A stretch of DNA of 64,000 nt from Lingula anatina (GCF_001039355.2 NW_019775791.1:462882-526881), one strand, 5' to 3'; counted from the stretch's first letter, positions 15,262 through 25,913 are shown. The notes: generated from the sequence alone by a model not told the origin. Translations and numbers: made by a program.

Positions 15262-16147
15262 TGATCATTTTACCTTTAAATATTATGAGTCCAACAGGAC
15301 GCATATGATATTGAACAATGGGTCCCTGCCGATTGTGATGGGTCCCTGTCATTTTGAACAATAAAGGTTACCACAAAACTAACAATTTGTTACTTTTACT
15401 TTTTTTCAAGTTTCTTTATTTAAGCGATATGACAGTGACGAGTTTACTTCAGTTCATATAGGCCTATCCGCGGATCTTTCACCATCCCATTACGTTTATT
15501 TACCTATGTACATGCATCACAATACATGAAATCAGTCCCATCCTCATTTTTTATACCTTAACCAAGCATAGAGCTTTGTCCAGTGTTGTTTGAAGGAACG
15601 GATTTTCCTTTTTGACTCCGTTTTTGCCTCCGTCAAACATTCATCCGTGTCACTCTCACTCTCAGCCTCAACGGCAGTCACAGCGATTACTGTCTCAGAA
15701 GTTTTCTCTAACTCGGCTTGACTCTGTCTCACCTTAAATATATTCTATATTGTCTGTTGGCTACTGTCTATTAATAATTGCTTTTTTCGGAGGCATGGTC
15801 GGATGGTCGCTGAGCAGACAAATACGCTACGGAAAATCTATTTTAGTCGAAAATAGGTCAAGTGTAGAGTGGAGTGTGCAAAGCAGACGAACAGTTTTGC
15901 CATTACTAACGATTGATATAATTGGCTATTTGATGCGGAAGCTATTGTAACATTCAATACAACAACGGGAAAACGAACATGATTAACCTACTTTAATGAC
16001 TAGTATTTTATGCGGATCAGCGATGCTTATGGACAGGTTATTTACGAATCTCACACAATTTAAAATCTTTGCGTCCATGGGGACGCATATGCTATAAAAC
16101 TCTCGTCTACGGTAAAAAATGTGCGTCAGGGACGCAGAGGTAAAATG

Positions 16148-16221
<74 letters not shown>

Positions 16222-16748
16222 AGCGTGAATGTGGAACAGAGTCACTGAGATCTGACAGTCACTACTAAGGACAAATGCATGAAATATATAGGGCTTTGTG
16301 GTGGCCAATTTAAGTTGAGATACAATAATCACACCAAGTCATTTAGAGACAAGAAATATGCTGTAGATACTGAGTTATCTAAATACATTTGGAAATTAAC
16401 AGAAAATAAAACCCAGTATGACATTAGATGGGACATCATAAAGAAATCAACGCCGCAAAGGAGAAATCAGCACCTATGCAATCTTTGCTTAGACGAAAAA
16501 CTGTTGATAATGATAACACCAGATACTCTGAATAAAAGAACTGAGATAATTACCATGTGTCGGCATAAAGTGACGTAACTAACACGGCGTGCGACGTAAG
16601 TGTCGTCATACTGTGTATGTAAAACGGCTAATAAAACCATTTTCAAATAAACCTCCTGACGATCGGGCATACCTTCTGGGTATGACCGTGAAACTCGGAG
16701 TCGGGGTTATTGCATGTCTTTTGTTTATTTATTTATTTATTAATTTTA

Positions 16749-16811
<63 letters not shown>

Positions 16812-19800
16812 GCAAGTATATTGACCTAATTAGCTCAGCCTTTGAAAGCTGAAAACACTTTCCAAAACTACACATATGCATGGACCTTAATCACTGCTTG
16901 TCTGAATAAAACAGAAACCTTTTGACTGCATAATATGTTTTATATAATCAGCTTTACTTGGATTGATTTAATCTAAAAGTAATTATGTGTCTTTGCAGGG
17001 TTTCTTCAGAAGGAGTATTCAGAAACAAATTGAATATCGATGTCTACGTGATGGTAAATGTCTGGTCATACGCTTAAACCGCAACCGCTGCCAGTACTGC
17101 CGCTTTAAGAAATGCCTTGCAGTGGGGATGAGTAGAGATTGTAAGTCAGGAAAACAATACGGTAGGATCTTCAACAGTCCACAGAGGGGGTTGATGGGGG
17201 GAGAAATTTATCTGAGATGGTGGGAAATCACGATAAGTGCTAACATTTTGATGATGATTATTGGTTAGTGGGGGTGGGGGATTAAAGTTAAACTTTTATC
17301 TTGATGATAAAAATGTATCTTCCCTTTGAGAGCTGAAAATGTATACTATAACTAATGCATCTATTTTTTGTTTTCACTCAAAACTGCCTATGATAAAATT
17401 TGCAGCATTCTTTGTTTGCAATGAATGAATTTAGATCTTAATAACCTGCCTTGAGAGCTTTTTTTCCTAGTGAATAAGCAGGTTCAACTTATATGAATAA
17501 GGTGTAGGACCTAAGTGACTCTTCAAACATCCTGCTAATTTCCTGAAATCTCCATCTAAGTGTAGGTATTCAAACTATTGTATTGTGGTACAACTACTTT
17601 CTGCCTTCCAGCAGTTAGGTATGGACGTGTGCCTAAGAGGTCCAGAAGTACAGAAGAACAACGGGTGACAACTACAGACAACAGTGTGGGACCTGAACCC
17701 GTGCCCACGACAGAGAGCAAGCAGCTGGCACTGTACGACATCATTCTCACCATTTCTCAGGCACATCATGCTCAGTCCCAGTATACCGATGACAAAATCA
17801 AGGCCATAGTGAAAAAACCAGTGTCTTTGGTGAGTGAGTTGTGTAGCTGGGGTAATGAGTTGTAGTTTGCCTTGTTGCCCTGGCTTTCTCCAGAGAGCCT
17901 TCCAGCCATCCTTTGGACGGCCATTAGCCAGTAAAGGCAGCTGATATTTCCTAAGATGGCTGGACTGCTTACATAATTTTTAGCTTGCTTTGGTTGGACT
18001 CCTTGGAAATCAATGACCAAATTACAGATTCACATTTTGGACTTCCTGTACCCAAATCCTAGGAGACCCCAGCTTATTGTTTTCATGTAAGGGAAGTAAA
18101 TAGTATTAGGTGTTATGATCCTATGTGGTAGAGTCCATAATTGACCATAATATTGACTTGATTAAAAATGAGTTGGTAAATGTCTGCAGAATGTAAAGGG
18201 TTTCACCATTTACAACTGTACCTGCTTTCAGTTAATTGCCCAAGATGGCATTCCTGCCCCTAGTCCTATGTCTTTGGAAGCTCAGCGGCTGATTGGCTGG
18301 CAAAACTTGGCGGTGCTGATGACGCCATCTATACAGAAGGTGGTGGAATTTGGGAAACGGTTACCAGGTAAGACTTCAACTGGATATAGTTAAAAGTAAT
18401 ATAAGACCTAACTAATTCTGAGGTAGATGCTATTCTACAGCTATGCAGATAATGAATGTTCCTGGTGCATTCTTTGTGTGTGTTTGTGTGTGTTTTTACA
18501 AGAATAGGACATAGAAATGTAGTTGTTGAGTTTGTTAAAAAGTCAGAAAGTAAAGTATTTTGCTATGATATGCTTGTTTTCCTTGAATGTTTGTATTTTT
18601 TTCTTTAGAATAAAAATAACAACAATCAAAGACCAGTTCTTATGAAAGACCTAAATTTGGCAAATTTGTACAAAATATTGCAACCAGTATTCTCAGTACC
18701 TCAGCTGTAAGACTGTTGCTAATTACCAATTAATGCTAGTGTAAATCTATCAACTTTGCCAGGGTTTGCAGACATTGTCCAGGATGACCAGTTAATTCTG
18801 ATGAAGATGGGGTTCTTTGAGGTCTGGTTGACCAGGATTACCAGGATGTTCAACAAGACAGAGCAGACACTGACATTTGGAGATGGAAGTGTGGTGGCCA
18901 AGGAACACCTGGAGATCATCTACTCAGTGAGTTCAGCTGGTTAACAACTTAATTACCATAGAAAGGAGGCACAGGCATCGCTTTGGTTGCCAAATGAGTT
19001 CAATGATTGGCCAGTCATCGGCACGTAAAGTATTATTTTTTTCACTCTCAAACAGGTTCGTGCTATGGGACCTGTAAAAGGATGCCGTCCAGTGTAAAGG
19101 GAGCTTTACTGTACTCTCGTGGAAAGCTTAGTCAGCTAAGCCAGGGAGCTGACTTAAGTTTTTTGTGAAACTTGGGCCTGGATTGGACTAGTTACCAGAG
19201 AAAAAAAAATAACTCACTTATTACAAGCACATAGAATATAACTGACAAATAAAATGCATTTCATGGCTATTATTGAGATTTTAAAGCCTTAAAATAGCTC
19301 ATTTATCAAAAATCCATCACGTTAAAGTGGCAGAATATTTTAATGCATTTTGTGACAATTACTGAGAATTTGGACCCTTAAAACTTAAGCTTAAGAAGTT
19401 GTATATTTGATATTGACCTGAAAGATGAGTTGGTAACTTCTATAACCAATGCATTTGCTCTTTCAATCTTAGTTTGAATATCAAGGACTGTATTGGTTTG
19501 TTTCAGTCTGATTTTGTGAAGGCCATGTTTGACTTTGCTTATGGTATGAATGAACTCCATCTAAATGACACAGAGATAGGACTGCTCACAGGGATGGTGA
19601 TTGCCACATCAGGTAAGTACTACACTGTATGGGATGACTTGCCCAGTGCTGGGCCCTGTATCTCGAAAGCATCGCGTATTGCGAATCGCTATATCAAATA
19701 GAGGCTACAATGTATTATATGGGACGAGTATGGGCGAGTTATGGAATCGAGACGCTTGCGCACGGGCAAAATGTGCAATGCTTTCGAGATACAGGGCCCT

Positions 19801-20313
19801 GGGCAGCACTGTAGAAGTATCAGCTTCAGATGGTTATGTTTTTATTATTAGCATTTTCTTTTTTAAATGTACATATTTTGTGTTTCAAAACTTGGTTTGG
19901 ATAGATGTCCAATGAAAGATAAATAGATGTGTAAAACTAGATATATTGGCTCAGTAATTTTAAATTATGAAAAAAAAGATTAATTCCATGCATGCAGGAT
20001 GCTGTTGTAATGACTAATGAATGAAATCTACCCCAATGTCTGTAATATTCCAGATCGCCCTGGTCTCTCAGACCCCCACGCAGTGGAGTCTATGCAGGAT
20101 GGGCTGATAGAGGCCCTCAAACTTCAGATCAGTCGTAACCACTCTGCGGAGATTAACTTGTTCTCATGTTTGTTGATGAAACTGCCAGAACTGCGCACAC
20201 TGGGCTCGTACCATAACGAACACGTGCAGTGGTTCCGCCAGCACTGGGCAAGTCTGAAGCTGCCCCCTCTGTTCTCTGAAATCTTTGACATAATCAAAAA
20301 TGAGGAAGTATAA
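1014..20313 (+). CDS. E78: E78-type nuclear receptor (NR1E), eight coding exons
   Basis: Coding exons: 1014-1134, 14295-14518, 16999-17140, 17612-17829, 18232-18367, 18763-18926, 19507-19612, 20054-20313; all phases join and give 456 residues. A short A/B region (about residues 1-93) precedes a two-finger DNA-binding domain: finger 1 cysteines 94, 97, 111, 114; finger 2 cysteines 130, 136, 146, 149, split by the classical intron between EGCK and GFFRR. The T/A-box follows ([15 protein letters not shown]). The ligand-binding domain (about 210-456) has the helix 3-5 signature [18 protein letters not shown] and ends with a full AF-2 helix, PPLFSEIFD. The finger sequence [20 protein letters not shown] matches E78/Eip78C, an ecdysone-early type transcription factor, better than E75 or Rev-erb. 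The start ATG (GCAATGG) is the first in frame; a possible 3' splice site (TTTTTAACACAG) lies just before it, so an upstream non-coding exon is possible. Family assignment is firm; ligand and targets are not visible. Confidence 0.93.
1520..1725. repeat. imperfect tandem repeat with C16 run
   Basis: The motif CTCAGATATATCTGTAAGAC occurs at about 1521, 1590 and 1698, with the surrounding sequence (GACAGAGGGGG, AACATGT, AATACACCTCAG) also repeated; spacing is 69 bp then about 108 bp. A run of 16 C sits at 1622-1637 and two ambiguous bases (N) lie inside, suggesting that the array is hard to sequence and its copy number uncertain. Confidence 0.75.
2077..2225. repeat. diverged direct duplication
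   Basis: Two roughly 75-bp blocks resemble each other: each has a CTCAGTGT..TGT segment, a short spacer, an AATCA(G/T)CTCACT segment and then CAGCTGTTGCGTGAGCA(G/A)TACAT. The spacing is 70-75 bp. No function can be read from it. Confidence 0.6.
7437..7651 (+). mobile_element. PIF/Harbinger-like MITE, copy 1
   Basis: A 215-bp element without coding capacity. Its ends are inverted repeats, CCCCATTCTCACAGATTTTA on the left and the complement of AAATCTCTGGGAATGCGC on the right. The left flank is TTA and the right TGA, a probable 3-bp target duplication with one change. The middle carries GGGGGTAATTAAC and GTGAACCCCCAGGGAGTTAG, shared with the copies at 8956, 12939 and 63201. Family assignment rests on the TWA-type target site and short inverted ends. 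Confidence 0.8.
8293..8670. repeat. 55-bp minisatellite, about five units, one interrupted
   Basis: The unit begins TGAGGACATTGCCTGG and continues through GTCCAGTAGTGTTTTGGCTG. Units start at 8293, 8348, 8538, 8593 and 8653. The second unit is split by a 139-bp insertion (8364-8502). The last unit is more diverged and has a few extra bases. It lies in E78 intron 1 and does not code. Confidence 0.85.
8364..8502 (+). mobile_element. short element with GTTTCACAAA end, inserted in the minisatellite
   Basis: The insertion begins CCCCCGTTTCACAAAAAAAC and continues into AAGTCGG and CCCTGACTTAG. The same end is present inverted at 19130-19178. CCCGTTTCACAAA occurs again at 8448, so the insertion may hold two broken ends. 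It interrupts the repeat unit between GCCTGG and GTCCAG, so it is younger than the array. It has no ORF and its transposon class is not clear. Confidence 0.6.
8690..8786 (-). mobile_element. degraded PIF-like MITE fragment
   Basis: CAGTAGGCGTGACAGACATC, then TAAGCTG, then CCCCTTGGAGATAGATCGATC correspond, inverted, to the middle and one end of the 215-bp MITE at 7437. The left half and target duplication are missing. It is 170 bp from the complete copy that begins at 8956. Confidence 0.55.
8956..9153 (+). mobile_element. PIF/Harbinger-like MITE, copy 2
   Basis: A 198-bp copy of the family seen at 7437. Left end GGGTGTATTCCCAGAG and right end CTCTGGGAATGGGGTC are inverted, and both flanks are TTA (8953-8955 and 9154-9156), a clean 3-bp target duplication. 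It lacks about 16 bp of the middle relative to other copies, just after CGGGGAGTC. Confidence 0.88.
12939..13152 (-). mobile_element. PIF/Harbinger-like MITE, copy 3, opposite orientation
   Basis: A 214-bp copy inverted relative to the others. It starts GACCCCATTCCCAGAGATTA and ends TATGGGAATGCGCCC. Flanks are TAA on both sides (12936-12938, 13153-13155), again a TWA duplication. The shared internal block with GGGGGTTCACGCT and GTTAATTACCCCC is present. Confidence 0.88.
13218..13269 (-). other. C-rich tract, potential G-quadruplex on the minus strand
   Basis: Six or more runs of four or more C are separated by one to four bases (ending CCCCACCCCCCCTAACCCCACC), giving a minus-strand G4 pattern in E78 intron 1. 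Only the sequence pattern supports this; no function is implied. Confidence 0.5.
14460..14634 (+). repeat. 88-bp tandem duplication spanning the E78 exon 2 donor site
   Basis: The last 59 bp of exon 2 and the first 29 bp of the intron (14460-14547) are repeated directly at 14548-14634. In the second copy only two coding bases differ (GGA to GAA, GCC to GTC), and the donor GTAAGTACACAC is duplicated (14519 and 14607). The copy has no acceptor of its own at its start. Retaining the first copy's intron piece adds seven codons and then TGA (14540-14542). Confidence 0.92.
15187..15258. repeat. (TA)n(GATA)n microsatellite
   Basis: About 28 bp of TA dinucleotides pass into about eleven GATA tetranucleotides, ending directly at the left inverted end of the hAT-like element. 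Confidence 0.95.
15259..16154 (-). mobile_element. decayed hAT-like DNA transposon
   Basis: Near-perfect inverted ends of 17 bp, TAGTGATCATTTTACCT at 15259-15275 and its complement at 16138-16154, bound about 0.9 kb. The TAGTG start fits hAT ends. On the minus strand an ORF (15732 to 15544) ends with [16 protein letters not shown], like the tryptophan motif before the TTF/BED-type zinc finger of hAT-derived proteins; after an A6 run a one-base shift opens a frame with FMYCDAC, a plausible first zinc-binding pair, then an in-frame stop. So the transposase end is frameshifted and truncated. Both flanks are microsatellite, so an 8-bp target duplication cannot be recognised. Confidence 0.65.
15544..15732 (-). 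pseudogene. hAT transposase N-terminal fragment, frameshifted
   Basis: 62 codons with an acidic stretch ([10 protein letters not shown]) and then [19 protein letters not shown]. This W..LYAWLRY spacing resembles the segment that precedes the zinc finger in hAT/ZMYM-like transposase relatives. The frame stops at the A-run and the downstream continuation is in another frame with a further stop. No catalytic RNase-H-like domain or dimerisation region is present between the element ends. Confidence 0.5.
16153..16216. repeat. (TA)n microsatellite
   Basis: 64 bp of pure TA between the right end of the hAT-like element and the Penelope-like fragment. Confidence 0.97.
16249..16578 (+). pseudogene. 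Penelope-like retroelement C-terminal GIY-YIG fragment
   Basis: An open frame beginning just after a stop at 16246 reads ...[20 protein letters not shown], then [23 protein letters not shown], a CNLC pair, [16 protein letters not shown] and CRH. This is the typical end of Penelope-like element proteins: a YIG core with FKLRYNNH, then the Cys pair and CRH at the carboxy end. The reverse transcriptase half is missing; a TA microsatellite stands in its place. The downstream GACGATCGGGCATACC stretch (to about 16720) is likely element 3' sequence. Dead copy, in the same sense as E78 inside its intron 2. Confidence 0.75.
16750..16811. repeat. (TG)n(TA)n microsatellite
   Basis: About 44 bp of TG followed by about 16 bp of TA, downstream of the Penelope-like tail. 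Confidence 0.95.
17609..17614 (+). promoter_or_regulatory. NAGNAG tandem splice acceptor at E78 exon 4
   Basis: The acceptor reads CTGCCTTCCAG/CAG. With the first AG the junction codes D-S-V-R-Y-G-R; with the second it loses one codon and codes D-F-R-Y-G-R. The first matches the conserved E78/E75 sequence SVRYGR, so it is taken as the main site. Confidence 0.7.
19060..19178 (-). mobile_element. short element with GTTTCACAAA end, second copy
   Basis: Read on the minus strand from 19178 it starts GGCCCAAGTTTCACAAAAAA, then CTTAAGTCAGCTCCCTGGCTTAG, matching the insertion at 8364 for about 50 bp. The other end is not clear. It lies in the E78 intron between exons 6 and 7. Confidence 0.55.
19651..19799. 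mobile_element. 149-bp hairpin MITE
   Basis: Perfect 22-bp inverted ends start with GGGCCCTGTATCTCGAAAGC (19651-19672) and are repeated inverted at 19778-19799. The outer flanks also share AGTGCT/AGCACT, extending the hairpin. The interior is CpG-rich for this window and has no ORF. It lies 38 bp after the E78 exon 7 donor. No clear target duplication. Confidence 0.8.
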
Positions 20314-23300
20314 TTGTGTGTGTTTAGAGGAGGGGATGTGTTCTATCTAGAGGGAGTGGAAGTGTAGATTGTACTCCCAGGGTTCCTAGTTCTGCTGCCA
20401 GGTCCTCCAGTTACAGCAGGTGCTCCTTGTAACCATAGTCAGGCAGCTTTCAGACTACTTGGACCACTCCTAGCTCACAGCCAACTAGTTTACTGATAGC
20501 AGAGACAAAGTGGGAAAGTCTATTGGAGAGAGAGGGGGGTAGAAGTTACGTTAACCAGTACCTGTCTACCATGCAGATCTTATGCTTTGACAAAGCATTC
20601 CTAGACTGCCAACACCTTGCTAGCTGTTCTGCAGCTGGGATCTTATGTCACCAAGTGACCCTAATGTTTTCTTTTCTTCTGTCAGAATAATATTTTGGCA
20701 GATTTTTATATATATACATATATTATATATTATATACACACATTTATCCAAGATAATAGTAAGTGAAGTTTGAAACTTCCTTCAGGGCATTTTTTTAGTC
20801 TAGATAATGTTTAGGTCTTGGTTGATAAGATAAAACAATTAGATTGTAGAGAAGAATCATTGTACAATGTACAAGCACATTTGTATGTGTAAATGTTTAT
20901 CTGACAGCATTGATGTCTGTACTCAAGGCCTTGTGCTCTGTCAAGAATGCGTAACAGAACTGCAAATTGATCACTGGAGGACTTAAATCGTCATAAAGTT
21001 GTAGAAAGGGAAGAAACTTTAAAATACCTTCATGATTCTCAGAAGTTGAACACCAATATCAGGTTTGGCATTCAATGTTAAGTCAGAAAGTATACCTCAT
21101 GTCAAAGGTCACTTATCTTAGCAGCCAGTGGCAAATTTTTTTGGGAAGAAAAAATGTCTTGCAGAGCTTCACGGGCAACTATGTCAATGTAAAGCTTATG
21201 TGTTCTGCCTCACTTCAAGAGGTAAGCCTTGAGGAAGAGTGGAAACATTGGAACATTGTTGCTTTTTAAGAGAATTCACCATAAAGTGTTTACACTTAGT
21301 GTATTATATCTTTTGATAGCCACAGAATTTTATCTAGAGATTGTATGTATTTTTTCATTGACAGGCTTCTTCAATTTGAATCATCAGTCTTTCTGAATCG
21401 GCTGGGAAATAACAGTCAAACATAATAGTAATAATGAAAATTGATTTATTTTATTATTGCTTAATATTATTCATTGTCAAATTCTTTAAAATTAACACTG
21501 ATTTAGTCAAGCTGTATTTTAACTTGATGACATGTTTATGTTTAAAATCTTACGAAACTGATGTCTTGATGGCCTTATTTTCTCATTGTCAGCACAAAGC
21601 TCTTGGAGATTTGCTATTTATTCCTCAGGTTAGTGTTTTGTAACTTTTGTTATTTCAATCCACACCAAATTAGGTCAGATTACACAACTTCTCATGCTAG
21701 AAAAGATCTGAGAAGTCTAGCTTCTCTTCTCTACTTAGAACTGCAAGTCTGGAAGCAAGGAAAGGAATTGTGGTGCATTATGGGAGTATCAGGGAGTTCA
21801 TGGTGACCTGAGGCATTGTGGGAGTATCAGTAAGGTTTGCAGTGACCCAAGACAGATTGGCTTAGCAGGAAAGGAAGCAAGACATCTGTTGTGATGTTTG
21901 TGTTCTCAGTATTTTGTTACAGTCACCATTATGCTACACCTAGGTATCATCCCATCTCACCAGTATGTGGAAGTCTGATACATTCTTAGGCCTGATAGCA
22001 GTGTTTGTTGCCTGTATAGTTCTCTCTTGTATGTTTTATATGAAACGTTTTTATATGTATATATGGCACAACTTGTTGTATGGTATCAAGTAGCTGTCAG
22101 TCAGTATGAATTTCATTGTTTTTTTGGCAACTCGTTTTGCCAAATTATTTCCCCTTAGTTTTATACGATATAAAAAAAACTCAGAATTTCAGTTAATGCT
22201 ACACCACCTCCAGTTCTACTGAATCTGATTAAAGAACAACCATTTGTCAGGTCTGGTGCATCCACAAGGCTTGTCACTTGTCATGAACATACCCATTTGA
22301 CCTAGGTAGAAATTGCACCCTAATAGTACCTGCAATTAGGACTGAGTGGTATGTTGAACATCTTGTAAGCCTGCCACAAGTTGTCAGTTTTCAGTATATA
22401 CAATCCCATAGTGAGACTGTGCACGGCCACATTGAGGGATGACATAGTTCAGACCATGTCACATTCCATGCTTCCAGATCTAAAGCCCAGTGCCATATTT
22501 GCTGCATAGCTGGAATACCTTTTGGACTTCCAAAAACTCCGGCAACATTTCAGTTCTTTAAGTTAGTACATTAATTACTAAACTATAAGGAAAAGAGGTA
22601 TAGGGTCATTGTTTTATTGTCAAAATAAAGCATGTAATTGAGAACCATTATATCACTAAAATATGTCATGGTAGAGACATCTATACCTTATTAGTTTTGA
22701 GGAAAGGAATTAAGATCGCATCGGCTCACAATTGTGAATTGTGGTGCTGAATTGCCAAACATCAAGTAAATGACCTGAAAAACTGAGTGAAGTGTTTGGA
22801 ATAGTTGAATAAGACTAATCAAATGAAAAGGTCGTTGGAGTTTTTTTATGTTGTAATTTTCCCGCCATTGCTTAAGAATTAATACACTAATTAATTCACT
22901 GGAATCAGCATTTGAATTTATAATGCATTGTGTTCATTCAGTGCATCGGAATTTAGCAGGAGCTGTAGTAAGACTGAAAGACCTCAAATCTTCTCAGGGT
23001 CTACATAGATATTACACTGAAAGGCTATTGTTTTCATACTATTATACATTAACATTACATTTGATCATCATTTCTGCACCTAGTGCTTCTGTCGTGGCTA
23101 AAAAGCAAGGTCTTATTATTTCCAGTATATGCATGTTATTGAAGATATATATATATACATATATACTAACATAGAGAGATTAGAGCATTTGCATAGTGAT
23201 CACGCCAAGGATTTGCTTATTAATTCAGTTCCAGCCAAACCCAACATTTTTTTTTAATAGATGAAAAATGACTGTCATGATGAACCATATTGTGGTATTA

Positions 23301-25860
23301 GTAAAAAGTAAATTCCAGTCATTTGGAAGGTAATGTTCAAATATATATGGGCATATCTAGGCTAGCTATAACACGAAATATTTTCACTATATGCAAAGGG
23401 CAATTTTCTTTGAACATAAGAATATTTTAATTAGTTGTTGCTAATTAACAGATGGTGTGAGCTGCAGAAATTGGAATTCTAAGGACGAGGATTGTATGTT
23501 GTAGAGTGTGTGTTCTAACTTCATACAGTTTCCCCTCCAGGAAGATGGCAGTTTAGGCCAGGCTGTGGCATTGAAGAATTCTTTTCTTTTCGATCTGATC
23601 ATAACACGTCTCCTGCCAATACTTCGGGGAACTTTGTCATATAAAGATACGAAAAGAAGGCATGTGTTACAGCTTTTAAATATCACTTCCAAAACTTCTC
23701 TTATGAATTTGGATATAATGGAGATATACTGCATCCACTTTACAATATATTTTTCCTTTGTGGTCATAGTAATTTATAGTTACCATTTGCTTGTTAATGA
23801 TAAATTTGAAACCTTTAAGAATCCTACTTACTATTTCTGTTATGGTAGGCTTGATTATAGAATCTCCACATGTATCTATTAGAGGCCAGTAGTTTTGCTG
23901 GCAGCAAAGGAAAACTACCTCCAACCAATGTTTTATAAATTAACAATGGGCACTTGTCATAGTCAGCACTAAAATGTCAAAGCAAAAGAACCTTGTACAC
24001 TGGTCAAGCAGAAAACAAACAGGGAGCTCTGTGCTAATTTTTTGCATATGAAATATGTACAGGTAATTGGATGTTAATTGTTACAAGATTAGTTTTATTA
24101 ACATTGATATTGTTGTTGTCGTTGTCCAATTGGTTTTTTTGGAGATATTTTTCTTCATATTTTGCTGAACTGGATGTTAATTGCTCAAGAACTTAAGCAA
24201 ACAAATTGCTTAATAGTTTTGAGAGCTTTTTTATTTTAAAGCTAGACTAAATTTTGTTGAACTCTGCCGTTGCCTGTATTATAGCAGATAGATAGTGGGA
24301 TGGGTAGCTCCATGCAGTGGAGCATTATCTTAACCTAGATGCAGTATGTGTCAGTATGGCTTTTATTTAATTTTATTTATTTATTAATTTTATTATGTAT
24401 GTTGCCTCTGACAAAGGGAAGGAAGGCATCTGCAGGACCTTAGACATTCCCACAGTGAGCTTGCTTTGTCTTAGAGCTTTTTGTGTTCATATTTTACGCC
24501 ATTCTGAAAAAAAAAATATGTATAGAAATGCATGAGAGCATGAGAAAGAGAGAGATATTGATTGTGTAATCTTCAATATCAGAATAGCTTTATTTGTTAT
24601 TTTTGTTGCATTTTTATTTGGTAATGTTGCTTATCTTATGCATATCATAAAGAAAACCTATAAAACTGTTCATGTTTCAATTCCTCCTGATAAGCAGTTG
24701 AATACAAACTAAGAAGGTTCCATGGAGCAAGTGTAAAAAATTGTAGAGACTAAAGTTGTTCACGGGGGCGTCTCGATGGTCCAAAGGTCCGAAAAATGGT
24801 AAAATTTTAATTGTTTTTTAATTTCCATAGCGAAAATTCAGACCAATGAACTTTCGGCCTGTTGAACCTTCAGACTATTGCTACAGCCTCGTTGTTCACT
24901 ATGTTAAAGCTTGTCACATGGGATAACTTACTCCTTGGCTTCAGTTAGGTTCTACAGAATTCTTAACCTTCAACAGACGTACATCCTGCACACTCCCTTG
25001 TCATATCAATATGCCCAATCTGCCGTCTTATGGAGCAATTTTATCAACTCAACATTCCAATAACATGGCATCTACTGAACTAATTTTGGACAGAAAATAC
25101 TGAAATACAAAGGTTCAACAGTTTCTTTTAGCTACTTTTTTCCTTCACACTGAAGATACAATATTGTTATTAGTTTGACCTATTAAGAACTAGGTTTCAT
25201 TGAGTAATAGTGAAGAAATGTGTGCAATTGAAGATCTCAGTTTTTAGCAGCTTGTCTGAAACCTGAAAATGTGCTTGAGATGCAGCAGTTCTTAGTGCCA
25301 TATTTTGCTACAAGCTCTAAATAATGTATGTTATCAATATTAATAGGATAAAGACTGATGTTGCTATGCTATGAACTTATGTTTGTGCATATAGCTTAGC
25401 TGAATAGAGGACTTATATTTATATTAATCATGCCAGTTCTTTCATATTACGCCATGTCTTGTCTGCTTTTTCGTGTGTATGAAGGACGTTTTTTTCTGGT
25501 AGAAGGGGTGGAATAGAGAAAACTAGGTAGTTATTATGCATGTTTTGTGTTGCTTAAAGCAAGTCTTATTGTAGCTGCTTTTTCCCCTCACTGTTGCTTG
25601 TGAAAGCTTATGAAGCTTGTAAAATAAACCGCACTAGAAGTGCATATGTAAATGGTACATTTGGCAATACTTCAACATCACATTGACTTCATAGCATATC
25701 AAGGTGCCTCTTCATGAAAAGTTGAAAAGCTTTCCTTATCAATTTCATTCAGCAAATAGAGATTATATAATTATAATGATTGCACAACTTTTTAGATAGA
25801 ATTTTAAGTGTATCTTTCATCTTTGTGAAATAAAAGGTTTTGGTAACAAAGCAGTATTTG
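20314..25860 (+). other. probable long E78 3' UTR and flank
   Basis: 5.5 kb without supported coding sequence follows the E78 stop. AATAAA signals on the plus strand occur at 22624, 25623 and 25829; the last is followed by a G/T-rich stretch (GGTTTTGGTAAC) and is the best distal candidate for cleavage. Whether the transcript runs that far is inference. Local ORFs here (for example 23508-23882) are AT-rich chance frames. Confidence 0.4.
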
Positions 25861-25913
25861 TATTATATTGTACCAGGGGGCTGCTTCATCACATTTTGTA
25901 TAAAACATATTAA

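Larger units (their letters stand above)
14635..16998 (+). other. E78 intron 2, remaining part
   Basis: The rest of the intron that separates the two zinc fingers. It carries a microsatellite-flanked decayed hAT element (15259-16154), a Penelope-like GIY-YIG fragment (16249-16580), and a TG/TA microsatellite. The remainder shows no coding or structured signal. Confidence 0.8.

Noticed and set aside
16589-16852. 87-codon frame with CVCVCV run
   Set aside because: Translation of the TG microsatellite joined to Penelope 3' sequence.
23508-23882. 124-codon plus-strand frame after E78
   Set aside because: Composition is that of AT-rich random DNA, with no motif and no splice context.
24760-24880. 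GGTTCGA-like and short inverted stretches suggesting a tRNA or SINE
   Set aside because: No A-box/B-box pair at the right spacing and no cloverleaf could be drawn; no tRNA gene was found anywhere in the window.
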